Below the pieces are notes generated by a model that saw only the letters and a program-made list of their open reading frames with translations, made no database searches and was not told the DNA's origin. A DNA stretch of 64,000 nt from Methylomonas subterranea (lineage in GTDB: Bacteria; Pseudomonadota; Gammaproteobacteria; Methylococcales; Methylomonadaceae), in assembly GCF_024505185.1 (NCBI RefSeq), contig NZ_JANIBJ010000002.1, forward strand, positions 124,001 to 188,000, given 5' to 3'. Below are positions 63,427 to 64,000 of this stretch, one piece after another. How positions within the stretch are numbered: position 1 is the first letter of the stretch; every line of letters starts with the position of its first letter. The translations under genes were made by a program, and so were the position numbers.

Positions 63427-63853
63427 ATGCAAACACATCAATCCAAACGCACGCCATTATTGTGCGCACAATGGCTCGAAGGCGACGGTCTGGCGCCTCG
63501 TTTCGAACAACATAGCCCAGTCAAACGCCAAGCGAGTAAACACCGACAACTGAGCAAACAAGCACAACGGGCCTTGAGTTTGTTTCTCGAAGGCGAATGC
63601 AGGCACCCCGATTTGTTGGGGGGTCCAGTTGAGCGCCGTTGAATATGAACCCGCCAAACAACGCTTGTCCGTTGGCGTTCGCTCCAGCAGCGATGCCGAC
63701 GGCGAAGCCATTTTAGCGGCGTTAAAACACAGTCAGGCGCTATTGCGTAGCGTGGTAGCCGCCAGCTTGCATCGTAAAAAAGTCCCTGTGCTCGGTTTTT
63801 ATTTCCAGGGTAGCAGTAATACAGGAGGGGAATTATGCCGATTCGAACTCTAA
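63427..63853 (+). pseudogene. RbfA-like gene interrupted by a single-base frameshift in a G6 run
   Basis: Two overlapping frames are halves of one RbfA-like protein. The first (63427-63642, frame 1) gives KQAQRALSLFLEGECRHPDLLG. The second (frame 2) gives VQLSAVEYEPAKQRLSVGVRSS and, near its end, ALLRSVVAASLHRKKVPVLGFYF, as in RbfA. Deleting one G from the G6 run at 63618-63623 joins them exactly (HPDLLG-VQLSAVEYEP). It could be a sequencing error, a pseudogene, or a slippery phase-variable or programmed site. It overlaps rtcB by 19 bp. The RbfA family call is by pattern, not search. Confidence 0.72.
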
Positions 63854-64000
63854 TCAGCAAAGGCAAGGTGCCGGTCAAGATTTACACAGACCAAATCGAG
63901 CCGGCAGCCTATCAACAGTTGCTGAACCTGTCGCAAATGCCTTTCGTACACAGCCATATTGCCGTGATGCCGGATGTGCATTGCGGCAAGGGCGCAACGG
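63835..64000 (+). CDS. rtcB: RNA-splicing ligase RtcB (partial, N-terminus)
   Basis: The ATG at 63835 has an excellent SD (AGGAGGGG) and opens a frame to the window's right edge: MPIRTLISKGKVPVKIYTDQ, then MPFVHSHIAVMPDVHCGKGAT. The PDVHCGKGAT segment is the RtcB metal-binding motif (Asp and Cys ligands). RtcB joins 2',3'-cyclic phosphate and 5'-OH RNA ends using GTP and Mn. Only 55 codons are visible, but the identification is clear. It starts inside the tail of the frameshifted RbfA-like gene. Confidence 0.93.
   Translation, partial: MPIRTLISKGKVPVKIYTDQIEPAAYQQLLNLSQMPFVHSHIAVMPDVHCGKGAT

Overview
The window is a stretch of dense gammaproteobacterial chromosome. Gene style (TamA/TamB, RsmA-PdxA, a ThiS-ThiG fusion, an RMD1-family protein, a heme d1 operon, legionaminic-type flagellar genes) suggests a Methylomonas-like methanotroph. 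No methane-oxidation gene lies in the window, so the genus is inference. I see no tRNA, rRNA, CRISPR array or complete insertion sequence.

Layout. (1) 1-4300: tamB (runs off the left edge) and tamA on the minus strand, then an A+T-rich NYN/LOTUS gene (4301-5536) and a repeat-rich spacer. (2) 5869-8471: rsmA-pdxA and a MarR regulator with a cysteine-rich tail, minus strand. (3) 8674-16985: a plus-strand heme d1/denitrification operon: a cytochrome cd1-family protein, two small c-type cytochromes, a DUF3465 protein, a cold-shock/excalibur membrane protein, nirF, D, L, G, H and J. A ribbon-helix-helix gene and a two-TM gene sit between nirG and nirH. (4) 16992-31320, minus strand: two SPINDLY/OGT-type glycosyltransferases, one fused to two FkbM methyltransferase modules, next to a 2462-residue secreted protein made of about 260 Thr/Ser-rich octapeptides and an RTX-like C-terminus. 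Divergent from it (31600-41828) is a complete type I secretion operon, stop-start coupled to an Hsp70-family gene and a SWIM/SNF2 helicase gene. (5) 41951-52354: a nonulosonic (legionaminic-type) acid pathway with stop-start overlaps, then a sigma-28 promoter, flagellin, flaG, fliD, fliS and a FliT-like gene. (6) 52408-62213, minus strand: serC with an ATP-grasp gene, a flippase, trmB, an Mrr-like membrane nuclease, a BFD-like ferredoxin pair, thiS-thiG and a DAHP synthase. (7) 62328-64000: an RMD1/DUF155 protein, then a promoter, a 16-codon leader ORF, a frameshifted RbfA-like gene and the start of rtcB.

How it fits together. Region 3 should build heme d1 and use it in a periplasmic cd1 protein; the MarR protein encoded opposite is a candidate regulator. 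Region 4 reads as one surface-glycoprotein system: substrate, candidate cytoplasmic glycosylation enzymes and exporter. Region 5 makes a CMP-activated nonulosonate, probably for flagellin.

Strongest unusual signals: the octapeptide protein with its OGT/FkbM neighbours; a pair of TIR elements inserted at TA, one of which sits in frame inside a signal-peptide gene; the cd1 protein lacking one expected catalytic histidine; and a one-base G-run frameshift ahead of rtcB.
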